Shown: piece by piece, positions 31,953 to 39,804 of the stretch | Numbering within the stretch: position 1 is the stretch's first letter | Layout of the letters: each line of letters starts with the position of its first letter | DNA from: JBAXEO01 sp964541375 | Lineage (GTDB): Bacteria > Actinomycetota > Coriobacteriia > Anaerosomatales > JAAXUF01 | Direction of reading: 5' to 3' | Length of the DNA stretch: 40,338 nucleotides | NCBI GenBank assembly: GCA_964541375.1 | Contig: CAZIPT010000013.1 | Coordinates: 1 to 40,338, forward strand | Position numbers and translations under genes: made by a program | The notes under the pieces: generated by a model | Told to the model about the DNA's origin: nothing | Database searches by the model: none | Seen by the model: the letters and a program-made list of their open reading frames with translations, nothing else

Positions 31953-32870
31953 GTGACTGACGCCGCCGAGACAACCGGCACGAGCAACCCGCTGTTCGCC
32001 GATACCAAGGGCCGCGAGGTTCCCCGTCCCGACTTCGGCGGCATGCCCGTTGCCGACACGCATGCGCACCTGGACATGCTCGACGATCCGGCCCTCGCGC
32101 TGGCGCGCGCGGCGCGCGCCGGAGTCACCTTCGTGGCGACCGTGGCCGACCCCAGCGAAGACGCGGCGCGCACGTACGAGTCGCTCCCGCAGTGGCTGTC
32201 GGAGGCCCGCGCCATGCTGGCGGCAGCGGGTGCGCAGACCGCCGTCCTCGAACCGCCGGAGGTGAGGGTCATTGTCGGCGTGCATCCGCACAATGCCAAG
32301 GACCTTACACCTCAGGTCGAGGTCGAACTGATACGCCTCGCGTCAGATGCGGCGACGTCGGCGATCGGCGAGATCGGACTGGACTACCACTACGACCACT
32401 CGCCCCGCGAAACACAACGTACGGCCTTCCGCCGGCAGCTGGAGCTGGCGGTCGAGATGAACCTGCCGGCGGTGGTGCACCTGCGCGAAGCGCACGCCGA
32501 CGGCGAGGCCATCATGCGAGAGGTCGGCCTCCCGAGCGCGGGCTGCATCCTCCACTGCTACACGATGGGCCCGGGGCCGCTCGAGCCGTTTCTGGCGATG
32601 GGTTGCCTGGTGAGCTTCGCCGGTCCTGTCAGCTTCAAGAAGGCCGACGAGATACGTTCGGCGGCTCGAGCCGTTCCCCCGGGACGCATCCTGAGCGAAA
32701 CCGACAGCCCGTTCATGGCACCGGAGCCGTTTCGCGGTCGCACCAACGAGCCGGCTTTGGTGGTGTTCACCGCCGCGCGTATCGCCGAGGCGCGTGGCGA
32801 GGAGTTCCCGGCCTTCGCCGAGCACGCCTACGCCGCGGCTCGTGGGATTCTCGGCGGGAGGGAAGGATGA
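31953..32870 (+). CDS. tatD: TatD-family metal-dependent hydrolase
   Basis: The 305-residue TIM-barrel hydrolase belongs to the TatD deoxyribonuclease family. Metal-binding motifs are visible in order: DTHAHLD (about residue 35), GVHPHNAKD, GEIGLDYHYD, VVHLREAH, LHCYTMG and the terminal SETDSPFM Asp. It has about 30 extra N-terminal residues compared with most family members. It is a GTG start (31953), the gene lies five bases after metG as in Bacillus, and it overlaps the next gene (ATGA). Roles in DNA degradation or D-aminoacyl removal are known for relatives. Confidence 0.93.
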   Translation: MTDAAETTGTSNPLFADTKGREVPRPDFGGMPVADTHAHLDMLDDPALALARAARAGVTFVATVADPSEDAARTYESLPQWLSEARAMLAAAGAQTAVLEPPEVRVIVGVHPHNAKDLTPQVEVELIRLASDAATSAIGEIGLDYHYDHSPRETQRTAFRRQLELAVEMNLPAVVHLREAHADGEAIMREVGLPSAGCILHCYTMGPGPLEPFLAMGCLVSFAGPVSFKKADEIRSAARAVPPGRILSETDSPFMAPEPFRGRTNEPALVVFTAARIAEARGEEFPAFAEHAYAAARGILGGREG

Positions 32871-33487
32871 CCGCGATGGGCGACACTGCACCGGCCCACA
32901 GCCGTCCACGCGTGCTGTGCATCGCGGGAAGTCCCCGGAGGCACGGTAACAGCGAACAGCTGCTCGATGCGCTCGTGCGGGGAGTGGAGGCGGCAGGCGG
33001 AATCGCCGACAAGCTCGTGGCCGCCGAGACGGGCGCCCGACCATGCAGAGGGTGCAACGCCTGTTCCAAGACGGGCACGTGCATCCAACGCGACGGCATG
33101 GACGACGTCTACGCTCGTATGGACGCTGCCGACGCTGTCGCGGTCGCGACGCCCGTCTTCTTCGCCACCGTTCCGGCCGTGCTGAAGATCCTCTTCGATC
33201 GCTGCCAGCCCTACTGGGCACGGACGCACGTCCTCTGCGAGCCATCTCCGGCTCGCAAGCGGCCGGGAGCGATCCTCGTCGTCGGCGGGGGCGGCGATCC
33301 TTTTGGAACCAACTGCGCCTTCGTGGCGGTCAGAAGCGTCTTCGCCGTACTGGGCGTGTCGGCAGACACCTCGTTCGAGTGCGTCGGGCCGGACGCCCCG
33401 AGCGACATGATCAAGCATCCGGAGGCCTTCGAGCGCGCCGAGCAGATAGGCGCAGAGCTTGTCGCGAAGAGCTCCGCGGGGCGCTAG
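32867..33487 (+). CDS. Iron-sulfur flavoprotein (NADPH-dependent FMN reductase family)
   Basis: The product of 206 residues is a flavodoxin-fold protein. The FMN phosphate loop is AGSPRRHGNSEQLL (about 20-33). A compact cluster motif C60-x2-C63-x2-C66-x5-C72 would bind a [4Fe-4S] cluster, as in the Isf flavoproteins of anaerobes, which pass electrons from ferredoxin to FMN. ATPVFFATVPAVLKILFDRC is the conserved dimer/flavin segment. It starts inside tatD (4-base overlap) and is therefore translationally coupled to metG-tatD. It is not part of this neighbourhood in Bacillus. Confidence 0.88.
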   Translation: MTAMGDTAPAHSRPRVLCIAGSPRRHGNSEQLLDALVRGVEAAGGIADKLVAAETGARPCRGCNACSKTGTCIQRDGMDDVYARMDAADAVAVATPVFFATVPAVLKILFDRCQPYWARTHVLCEPSPARKRPGAILVVGGGGDPFGTNCAFVAVRSVFAVLGVSADTSFECVGPDAPSDMIKHPEAFERAEQIGAELVAKSSAGR

Positions 33488-33492
33488 GAAGA

Positions 33493-33610
33493 GCGACCTG
33501 CGGGTTTGACGCGGGGGCCGGCTTGTGCCTCTTTCGGCCCGCGATTTCGCGGTCAATTCACCCCAGAAACTCCCATTTCTCAAAGCTATTCGTGGCGACC
33601 TGCGGGTTTG
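33493..33610. repeat. 16-base direct repeat flanking an intergenic element
   Basis: GCGACCTGCGGGTTTG occurs twice in the 204-base gap before the 3D/G5 gene, at 33493-33508 and 33595-33610 (102-base spacing). The first copy starts six bases after the upstream stop. Between them lie a small palindrome (CCGCGATTTCGCGG, about 33538-33551) and unassigned sequence; no gene is visible. Confidence 0.7.
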
Positions 33611-33691
33611 CGAAGCTCGTTTTGGAGCGCTAGCATTGGCACTCCCGTTTGTTGCCGAACGGTTGAAATGTCGCCTATCAGAGAGGTCTGA

Positions 33692-34735
33692 ATGAGGTCT
33701 CGGCCGACTCGCTCGGCACGATCTTTCCGGACCAACGTACTCATCGCAGCCTTCGTCCCAGCAGCGCTCATCCTCCTCAGCGTCACCGGATTCGTGTGGG
33801 CCCAAAAGCAGGTTACGGTCGTCGTAGACGGTCGGGCTTCGCGTGTGAACACTCAGGCCAACGACGTGGCGGGTGTTCTGCGGCAGGCGCACGTCAGCCT
33901 GTCGGATGGCGACGTACTCACGCCGCGCGGAGACTCCGAAGTCAGCGACGGCATGACCGTTGTGGTCCGCCATGCGATTCCCGTAACGGTCAGGGCCGGC
34001 GATGAGGAGACCCGGGTCAAGGTCGTCGGCACTACGGTCGCCGATGCTCTCATGGCCGCCGGCGAGGTCATCTCTCCGGACGCCGAGGTCACCCCCCCGC
34101 TCGACACCAAGCTCGCGGCGGGGATGGTCATCACGGCGCCGCAGCGCTTCACACGCGTCAAGACGCAGGAAGTCGTTGTGCCGTTCAAGACCGAGACCTT
34201 CGTGGACTCGTCGCTTCCCCGGGGTACGCGCCAGATCATCGCGAACGGCGAGATCGGCCGCAAGATCCAGGTCACCAAGACCATCGTCACCGACGGCGTG
34301 GAAGGCCCGGCCGAGGTCACCGCCGAGAAGATCGTCATGAAGCCGGCGCCGCAGCTCGAAGCGGTCGGCCCGGGCGGCTCGGCAGGTAACGTCGGTGGCG
34401 CCAAGATCATCCCGGCGAAGCGCACCCGTGGCTCATCCAAGGTCACGACGGGTCGGCGGCTGCGCCTGGTCTCGACCGCATACTCTCCCCACGAGCCGGG
34501 CGGCGGTGGCGGCCCCAGCACGGCGATGGGCCGTCCTGCGGTGTTCGGCGTGGTCGCGGTCGACCCGAGCGTGATCCCACTGGGGAGTCGTGTCTACGTC
34601 GTGGGCTACGGCTACGCGATGGCATACGACACCGGCGGCGACATCAAGGGCGACCGGATCGATTTGTGCTTCGACACCGGAGCTGAATGCGAGCGCTGGG
34701 GCGTCAAGTCGGTCACCGTCATCGTCCTCGACTAG
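33692..34735 (+). CDS. DUF348-G5-3D cell-wall protein (YabE/Rpf-type)
   Basis: This 347-residue secreted protein has an N-terminal transmembrane/signal segment (about residues 15-38), two DUF348 units (about 38-90 and 95-145), a G5 domain (about 150-225) and a C-terminal 3D domain (about 250-347) with the invariant Asp pattern YDTGGDIKGDRIDLCF. The architecture is that of Bacillus YabE and of resuscitation-promoting-factor relatives, which act as cell-wall lytic or resuscitation factors. AGAGAGG precedes the ATG. Its place between tatD and ksgA is the Bacillus position; the intervening rnmV gene is absent here. Confidence 0.92.
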   Translation: MRSRPTRSARSFRTNVLIAAFVPAALILLSVTGFVWAQKQVTVVVDGRASRVNTQANDVAGVLRQAHVSLSDGDVLTPRGDSEVSDGMTVVVRHAIPVTVRAGDEETRVKVVGTTVADALMAAGEVISPDAEVTPPLDTKLAAGMVITAPQRFTRVKTQEVVVPFKTETFVDSSLPRGTRQIIANGEIGRKIQVTKTIVTDGVEGPAEVTAEKIVMKPAPQLEAVGPGGSAGNVGGAKIIPAKRTRGSSKVTTGRRLRLVSTAYSPHEPGGGGGPSTAMGRPAVFGVVAVDPSVIPLGSRVYVVGYGYAMAYDTGGDIKGDRIDLCFDTGAECERWGVKSVTVIVLD

Positions 34736-34736
34736 C

Positions 34737-35603
34737 GTGCCGCACTCCGCGCTGGCCACCCCCTCGGCGACGATCGAGGTCCTGAAGCGCAACGGCCTCG
34801 CCACCAAGAAGTCGCTGGGACAGCACTTCCTCATCGACGACAACGTTGTGGGCCGAATCCTCGAACTCGCCGCACTGAACGGCGACGAAACGGTGCTGGA
34901 GGTGGGCCCGGGCCTCGGGACGCTGACGGTGGCGCTCTGCTCGGCAGCGGGCGCAGTGGTGGCTGTGGAACGCGACGTGCAGCTCCTCCCGGTGCTCTCG
35001 CAGACGACCGCAGGTTGTCCGCACCTTGCCGTCGTTCGTGCCGATGCGGTCACGGTGGAGCCGGCGGCGCTCGACGCTCCCTACGGCCCCGCCTCCGCGC
35101 TGGTCGCCAATCTGCCCTACGGTGTTGCGGCGACGGTGGTGCTGCGCTTCTTCCAGCAGCTGCCGGCGCTCAGTTCGGCGACCGTCATGGTGCAGGCCGA
35201 GGTCGCCGACCGCATGGCCGCCTCACCGGGCAACAAGCAGTACGGCTCCTATACCGTCAAGCTCCGGCTTCTCGCAGCTCCGGCGGGCCGTTTCACCGTG
35301 CCGAGAAGCTGCTTCCTGCCCCCGCCACGGGTCGACTCGGCGGTCCTGCGCCTTGAGCGGCGCCCGCTCTCGACAGACCCCGGTCTGATATCGGCCGCGT
35401 CGCGCCTCGCTGACGCCGCGTTCGCGCAGCGGCGCAAGACCGTGCGCAACTCGCTGCGCGCCTCGCTTGGATGTGATCCCGCGGTGCTTGACGAGGCGCT
35501 TTTGCACGCGGGAATCGACGGTTCTCTGCGGGCAGAAATGCTCGAACCGGAGAGATTTCTGGCGCTCGCCCAGGCGTTTCCCCAGCACCTGGGCTCGGAC
35601 TGA
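34737..35603 (+). CDS. rsmA: 16S rRNA (adenine-1518/1519-N6)-dimethyltransferase KsgA
   Basis: The 288-residue enzyme dimethylates two adjacent adenosines in helix 45 of 16S rRNA. Motifs: KKSLGQHFLID at the N-terminus, LEVGPGLGTLT for S-adenosylmethionine, catalytic VANLPYGVA (NLPY), and FLPPPRVDSAVLRL in the C-terminal region, followed by FAQRRKTVRNSL. The GTG start at 34737 is one base after the previous stop, and no strong Shine-Dalgarno sequence is visible, so coupling to the 3D/G5 gene is likely. Confidence 0.95.
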   Translation: MPHSALATPSATIEVLKRNGLATKKSLGQHFLIDDNVVGRILELAALNGDETVLEVGPGLGTLTVALCSAAGAVVAVERDVQLLPVLSQTTAGCPHLAVVRADAVTVEPAALDAPYGPASALVANLPYGVAATVVLRFFQQLPALSSATVMVQAEVADRMAASPGNKQYGSYTVKLRLLAAPAGRFTVPRSCFLPPPRVDSAVLRLERRPLSTDPGLISAASRLADAAFAQRRKTVRNSLRASLGCDPAVLDEALLHAGIDGSLRAEMLEPERFLALAQAFPQHLGSD

Positions 35604-35605
35604 CT

Positions 35606-35654
35606 CTTCCGGTCTCACGACGGGCGCTGCCGACGCCCCAGAACGGAAGGTTTT
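35606..35654 (+). terminator. Probable terminator after ksgA
   Basis: An outer stem CTTCCG (35606-35611) / CGGAAG (35644-35649) encloses an inner stem GGGCG / CGCCC (35622-35638); GTTTT follows. This ends the metG-ksgA unit and separates it from veg. Confidence 0.5.
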
Positions 35655-35733
35655 GCCAGCTAAACGTGACATTCGTGCTGGTAATTGTGCATATATTAAG
35701 CTATACTTCCTCCTTAAGCAGAGGGAGGTCTCC

Positions 35734-36015
35734 ATGGATCTAGCAAGTCAGGTCGAGGTGGTCGGCCGTATTCGGACTGACCTCGAAGGTATGACGGGTA
35801 GCCGCATTCGCGTTCGCGCCAACATGGGGCGCTCCAAGATCGTCGAACGAGAGGGCGTGTTGATGCAGACGCATCCCGCGCTCTTCGTCGTCGAGGTCAT
35901 GGAGAAGCGCGAGCGTACGGCACGTGCGTCCTACCAGTACGTCGACGTGCTGACCGGAACGGTCGAGCTGACCCACGTCGAGAGCGGCGAGAACCTGCTG
36001 CCCTGGCTGAACTAG
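35734..36015 (+). CDS. veg: Veg family protein
   Basis: The 93-residue protein matches Bacillus Veg: RIRTDLEGMTGSRIRVRANMGRSKIVEREGVL is the conserved core, ending in FVVEV and an acidic tail. Veg is linked to biofilm control in B. subtilis and has an RNA-like beta-barrel pattern. GAGGGAGG precedes the ATG. The AT-rich upstream region (35680-35710, with TATATT and TATACT) is the likely promoter region, although I cannot pair it with a good -35. A terminator follows. Confidence 0.92.
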   Translation: MDLASQVEVVGRIRTDLEGMTGSRIRVRANMGRSKIVEREGVLMQTHPALFVVEVMEKRERTARASYQYVDVLTGTVELTHVESGENLLPWLN

Positions 36016-36044
36016 CAGCCAAGGACGCGGGCCGACGAGAATCT

Positions 36045-36074
36045 GCGCGGGGCACTATGTGCTCCGCGCTTTCT
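36045..36074 (+). terminator. Terminator after veg
   Basis: An 11-bp stem (GCGCGGGGCAC / GTGCTCCGCGC, one G-U pair) with the loop TAT is followed by TTTCTTGT, 29 bases after the stop. Confidence 0.75.
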
Positions 36075-36098
36075 TGTGCAAGGGGGAGATGAACAGGA

Positions 36099-36989
36099 AT
36101 GCGCGCGGTCACGCTGCTTGCGCCAGCGAAAGTGAACCTGTTTCTGGGTGTGGGCCCTTTGCGCCGTGACGGCTACCACGACGTCGTCACCGTGCTTCAG
36201 GCGCTCGAATTCGGCGACACGGTGCGCATCCTTCCCGCCGCCGAGCTTTCCGTGAGTACCTCGGTTGACGTGGGGGTCCCTGAGCGTGAGAACCTCGCCT
36301 TCAAGGCCGCGCTCGCATTCGCCGAGGAGTTCTCAGTCGCGCCACGCGCGGTCATCGAGATCGAGAAGCGGGTGCCTCCCGGAGCCGGCCTGGCCGGGGG
36401 TTCCTCCGATGCCGCCGCCGTCATCGTCGGGCTCGCGCGGTTGCACGGCATCGATGCGCACGACGAACGCTGTAGCGCCGTCGCCAGACGGCTGGGCGCG
36501 GACTGCGCCTTCTTCCTGACCGGCGGTGCCGCGCTCATGACCGGCCGAGGCGACCTGATCGAGGCCCTGCTGCCCCCCGCAACAGCCAACGTCGTGCTCG
36601 TCAAGCCGCAGGCGCCCGTATCCACCGCCGACGCCTACGCTCGCTTCGACCTTGCGCCGATGCCGAGTCAGGGGCCATATCTGGTCGTTGATGCGCTTGA
36701 GGCCCACGACACCCCTCGGCTCGCGGGCGCGTTGGCGAACAACATGACCGGCGCGTCGGCGAGTCTGGTACCGGAAGTCCTAGACGCGCTAGCATGGGTG
36801 GGCGCAAGGCCGGGAGTACTGGGCGCCACGATGGCGGGCAGCGGCTCGGCGACATTCGCGCTCTGCGAGGACGCCGCATCGGCCACTCTGGTCGCCGAGG
36901 AGGCGCGAAACCGGGGCTGGTGGGCGGTTGCCACCGCCACGCGGAAGACCGGCGTTGTGATCACTGACGTGGACGAGGGGGACGAGTGA
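36099..36989 (+). CDS. ispE: 4-diphosphocytidyl-2-C-methyl-D-erythritol kinase
   Basis: The 296-residue GHMP kinase phosphorylates CDP-methylerythritol in the MEP pathway of isoprenoid synthesis. Motifs: APAKVNLFLGVGPLRRDGYHDV at the N-terminus, the ATP loop PPGAGLAGGSSDAAA (about 88-102), the GADCAFFLTGGAA segment and the C-terminal GATMAGSGSATFAL (GSG motif). GGGGGAG lies upstream of the ATG. The stop overlaps the following start by four bases (GTGA). Confidence 0.95.
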   Translation: MRAVTLLAPAKVNLFLGVGPLRRDGYHDVVTVLQALEFGDTVRILPAAELSVSTSVDVGVPERENLAFKAALAFAEEFSVAPRAVIEIEKRVPPGAGLAGGSSDAAAVIVGLARLHGIDAHDERCSAVARRLGADCAFFLTGGAALMTGRGDLIEALLPPATANVVLVKPQAPVSTADAYARFDLAPMPSQGPYLVVDALEAHDTPRLAGALANNMTGASASLVPEVLDALAWVGARPGVLGATMAGSGSATFALCEDAASATLVAEEARNRGWWAVATATRKTGVVITDVDEGDE

Positions 36990-37753
36990 AGGTCGACGCA
37001 ATGATCCTCGCCGGTGGCGAGGGCGCGATCATCGACCCCACCGTCGCGATCAAGGGCCTCGTCCCCGTTGCCGGCAAACCGATGATCGAGTGGGTGGTCG
37101 ACGCCATGCGCGCCGCAGAGACCATCGCCGAGATCGCTGTCGTGGTCCCCTCGGCCCAGAACCTGGGTGCGTGGGCCGACAAGGTCGACCGCCTGGTCGT
37201 CTCGGACGCGTCTTTCATCGACAATGCCATCGCCGGGGCCGAGCAGTTCAAGAACGACCGCCATGTGCTGGGGGCGACGGGTGACCTGCCCGCTCTCACC
37301 GCAGAGGCGATCGACGACTTCGTGGTGCAGTCGCTGGCGGCCGGAGCGGAGTTCAGCTATCCGCTAGTTCGTGCCGAGGACATGGAGGCACAGTTCCCGG
37401 GCTCTCAGCGCACCTACGTAAAGGTAGCGGGTGGCCCCGTTACCGGTGGCAACATGTCGCTTCTCTCGGCGGATCTGCTCAAGCGCAACCACGACATCGG
37501 CCAGCGGCTGTTCGATACTCGAAAGAGCCCGATCGCGATGGCGCGTGTCATCGGCCTGCCGTTCATCTTCAAGTACCTGACCGGCCGGCTGCGCGTCGAC
37601 GACGTCGAGCGCAAGATGGAGCAGCTGCTGGGGGCGAAATGCGCGGCGATCTACACGTCCTACGCGTCCATCGGAGCCGACGTGGACAAGCCGATCGATG
37701 TCGTCGTCGCCTCACGGGTTCTCTACCAGCGGGCAATGGGTAGGAATCCCTAA
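36986..37753 (+). CDS. NTP-transferase-fold nucleotidyltransferase
   Basis: The 255-residue protein has an MobA/IspD-type nucleotide-binding fold: MILAGGEGAIIDPTVAIKGLVPVAGKPMIEWV is the phosphate-binding loop, and ATGDLPALT is the metal-binding segment with its Asp. The loop deviates from the GGxGTR consensus (GGEGAIID), so the transferred nucleotide and acceptor are unknown. It occupies the place of purR/ridA between ispE and spoVG in Bacillus. Start GTG at 36986 is inside ispE. Confidence 0.82.
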   Translation: MKVDAMILAGGEGAIIDPTVAIKGLVPVAGKPMIEWVVDAMRAAETIAEIAVVVPSAQNLGAWADKVDRLVVSDASFIDNAIAGAEQFKNDRHVLGATGDLPALTAEAIDDFVVQSLAAGAEFSYPLVRAEDMEAQFPGSQRTYVKVAGGPVTGGNMSLLSADLLKRNHDIGQRLFDTRKSPIAMARVIGLPFIFKYLTGRLRVDDVERKMEQLLGAKCAAIYTSYASIGADVDKPIDVVVASRVLYQRAMGRNP

Positions 37754-37768
37754 ACAGCTGACGAATAC
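37740..37768 (+). promoter_or_regulatory. Sigma-H-like promoter before spoVG
   Basis: GTAGGAATC and GACGAATAC are separated by 11 bases, close to the Bacillus sigma-H consensus RnAGGAWWW-N11-12-RnnGAATWW (two mismatches in the W positions). It starts in the last codons of the preceding gene and lies 59 bases before spoVG, a classic sigma-H target in B. subtilis. A match by inspection only. Confidence 0.45.
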
Positions 37769-37826
37769 TGTACTACTGAGTGCACTTTTGCGGCTGGGGG
37801 GCCGCGGCCGACAAAGAGGGGGAGCT

Positions 37827-38129
37827 ATGCAGATCACCAAGGTCACCTTGCGACCGGTTGCGATGAACAAGGTCTGCGCTATCGCGAGCATCGTGATCGA
37901 CGACAGCTTCGTCATCCATGACCTTCGCGTGGTCAACGGCGACAAAGGGCTGTTCGTGGCCATGCCATCACGCAAGTTGCCCAATGGCGACTTCCGGGAC
38001 ATCTGTCACCCGATCAACACCGAATCGCGGACTGAGATCCAGCAGGCCGTCCTCGCTCAGTTCGCCATCGACGGCGGTATTGAGGTCTTCGCCGAAGCCG
38101 CCAGCGAAGAGGCATCGCAGGTCAACTAA
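37827..38129 (+). CDS. spoVG: Septation regulator SpoVG
   Basis: The 100-residue protein matches SpoVG closely: MQITKVTLRPV, IVIDDSFVIHDLRVVNGDKGLFVAMPSRK and the C-terminal DICHPINTESR. SpoVG is a small nucleic-acid-binding regulator of cell division and, in spore formers, of asymmetric septation; homologues are widespread in non-spore formers. AGGGGGAG precedes the ATG. Placement beside glmU (with tRNA-Gln inserted) matches Bacillus. Confidence 0.95.
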   Translation: MQITKVTLRPVAMNKVCAIASIVIDDSFVIHDLRVVNGDKGLFVAMPSRKLPNGDFRDICHPINTESRTEIQQAVLAQFAIDGGIEVFAEAASEEASQVN

Positions 38130-38197
38130 CGCACGCTCAGCTCGGCGATGCCTGCCTTGCCGAGGTGCCTTGGGCCGCATGGTTGCCGCCCCAGCCA

Positions 38198-38227
38198 TTG
38201 ACGCGTCTTCGCGCCACTTCCTACACT
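38198..38227 (+). promoter_or_regulatory. Promoter of tRNA-Gln
   Basis: TTGACG (38198-38203) and TACACT (38222-38227) with an 18-base spacer lie 33 bases before the tRNA. Confidence 0.65.
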
Positions 38228-38260
38228 GCAGTGCGGCTCGGCGGTACAGTGTCGTGTCAT

Positions 38261-38334
38261 TGGGGCATCGTTCAACGGCAGGACTCGGGCTTTTGGTGCC
38301 CGCTATCCAGGTTCGAATCCTGGTGCCCCAGCCA
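38261..38334 (+). tRNA. tRNA-Gln (TTG)
   Basis: The 74-base gene folds as a cloverleaf: TGGGGCA pairs with TGCCCCA, the anticodon stem CGGGC/GCCCG encloses TTTTGGT (anticodon TTG), and the T-arm contains GGTTCGAATCC. The discriminator is G and CCA is encoded. It sits between spoVG and glmU, as a Gln tRNA does in a number of Gram-positive genomes. Confidence 0.97.
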
Positions 38335-38393
38335 CACGACGCCGCCGCACGTGTCGGAGGGTGCCGCCCGGTACCGAGAAGGAGCACCACAAC

Positions 38394-39770
38394 ATGAGCG
38401 CCATCGCTCTCATCCTTGCCGCTGGCGAGGGAACCCGCATGAAGTCCGACAAGCCCAAGGTCGCTCACGAGATTCTCGGCGTGCCGATGGTTCGCTGGGT
38501 GGTCGATGCCGCCCGAGAGGCGGGATGCGAGCGCTCGGTCGCCATCACCGGCCATCGCGCCGAGCAGGTCGAGGCGCTTCTCGGCGGGGTGGAGAGCGTG
38601 CGGCAGGATCGTCAGCTGGGCACCGGGCATGCGGTCATGTGCGCGCAAGACGCGGTTGGCGACTTCAGCGGCTCGCTTCTGGTGCTCTCGGGAGACACCC
38701 CACTTCTGCGGGCCTCGACCATCTCCGGTCTGGTCGCGATGCGTGAGTCGGCGGGGGCGGTCCTGACGCTTCTGACTGCGGATCTTCCGGATCCCTGTGG
38801 CTATGGCCGCATTGTGCGCGACCGCGACGGCAACGTGGCGCGGATAGTCGAGGAGAAGGACTGCACTCCCGAACAGCGCGCCATCACCGAGGTCAACACC
38901 GGCACCTACTGCTTCGACTCGCGGGTCCTCTTCGCGCATCTCGACCGGCTCACCACTGAGAACGTCCAGGGTGAGTACTACCTGACCGACATGGTTGCGG
39001 TGTTCGTGAACGAAGGGCTGACCGTCTCGGCGACGCTGACCGACGACCCGCTCGAGACGCTCGGCGTGAACTCGCGCGTACAGCTCGCCGATGCCGCCAA
39101 GATCATGCAGCGCCGGATCAACTCGGCGCACCTTCTGGGTGGCGTCACCATGGTCGATCCCGATCTGGTCTGGATCGGCCCCCACGTCAGCCTTGGTCGA
39201 GACGTCGAAATCCTGCCGATGAGTTTCCTCATGGGCACGACCACCGTGGGCGACAGAGCCGTGATCGGACCGAATTCGCGGCTCACGGACGCGACCGTGG
39301 CGGAAGACGCATGCATTGACGCGTCGGTTGTCACGGGGGCCGTGGTTGGACCCCGCGTCTGCGTGGGACCCGTGGCGTATCTGCGCCCCGGGACCGTGAT
39401 GGAGGCTGAATCGAAGGCGGGATCGTGCGTCGAGATCAAGAACTCGACGGTGGGCCAGGGAAGCAAGGTCCCGCACCTGTCTTACGTCGGCGACGCGACC
39501 ATCGGCAAGAACGTGAATGTGGGCGCCGGCGCGATCACCTGCAACTTCGACGGATTTGCCAAACACCCGACCGTTATCGAGGACGGGGCGTTCGTCGGCT
39601 CTGATACCATGCTGGTTGCGCCTGTAACCGTCGGGGAAGGCGCGATCACGGCGGCGGGGAGCACGATCGGCCATGACGTGCCTGCCGGGGCCCTCGCGGT
39701 TGAGCGCTCCGAGCAGAAGAACGTGGAGGGCTGGGCCGAGCGTCGCCGGCGCAAGAACGAGGACGCCTGA
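38394..39770 (+). CDS. glmU: Bifunctional GlmU (N-acetyltransferase/uridyltransferase)
   Basis: The 458-residue enzyme makes UDP-N-acetylglucosamine in two steps, acetylating glucosamine-1-phosphate and adding UMP. The N-terminal uridyltransferase domain shows ILAAGEGTRMKSDKPK, QLGTGHAV and the LVLSGDTPLL motif. The C-terminal part (about 250-458) is a left-handed beta-helix of hexapeptide repeats with NVGAGAITCNFDG and a basic tail. AGAAGGAG precedes the ATG. It is followed by prs after 34 bases, as in Bacillus. Confidence 0.96.
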   Translation: MSAIALILAAGEGTRMKSDKPKVAHEILGVPMVRWVVDAAREAGCERSVAITGHRAEQVEALLGGVESVRQDRQLGTGHAVMCAQDAVGDFSGSLLVLSGDTPLLRASTISGLVAMRESAGAVLTLLTADLPDPCGYGRIVRDRDGNVARIVEEKDCTPEQRAITEVNTGTYCFDSRVLFAHLDRLTTENVQGEYYLTDMVAVFVNEGLTVSATLTDDPLETLGVNSRVQLADAAKIMQRRINSAHLLGGVTMVDPDLVWIGPHVSLGRDVEILPMSFLMGTTTVGDRAVIGPNSRLTDATVAEDACIDASVVTGAVVGPRVCVGPVAYLRPGTVMEAESKAGSCVEIKNSTVGQGSKVPHLSYVGDATIGKNVNVGAGAITCNFDGFAKHPTVIEDGAFVGSDTMLVAPVTVGEGAITAAGSTIGHDVPAGALAVERSEQKNVEGWAERRRRKNEDA

Positions 39771-39804
39771 CGCTCGAGCGAGAACGAAACGGAGCAGGTT
39801 GACG

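Noticed and set aside
33538..33551. Palindrome CCGCGATTTCGCGG as a terminator after the flavoprotein gene
   Set aside because: The stem is only five to six bases with a minimal loop and no T-run, too weak to call.
33488..33691. c-di-AMP (ydaO) riboswitch before the 3D/G5 gene
   Set aside because: Such riboswitches precede related genes in other bacteria, but I could not find the conserved core elements in this 204-base leader.
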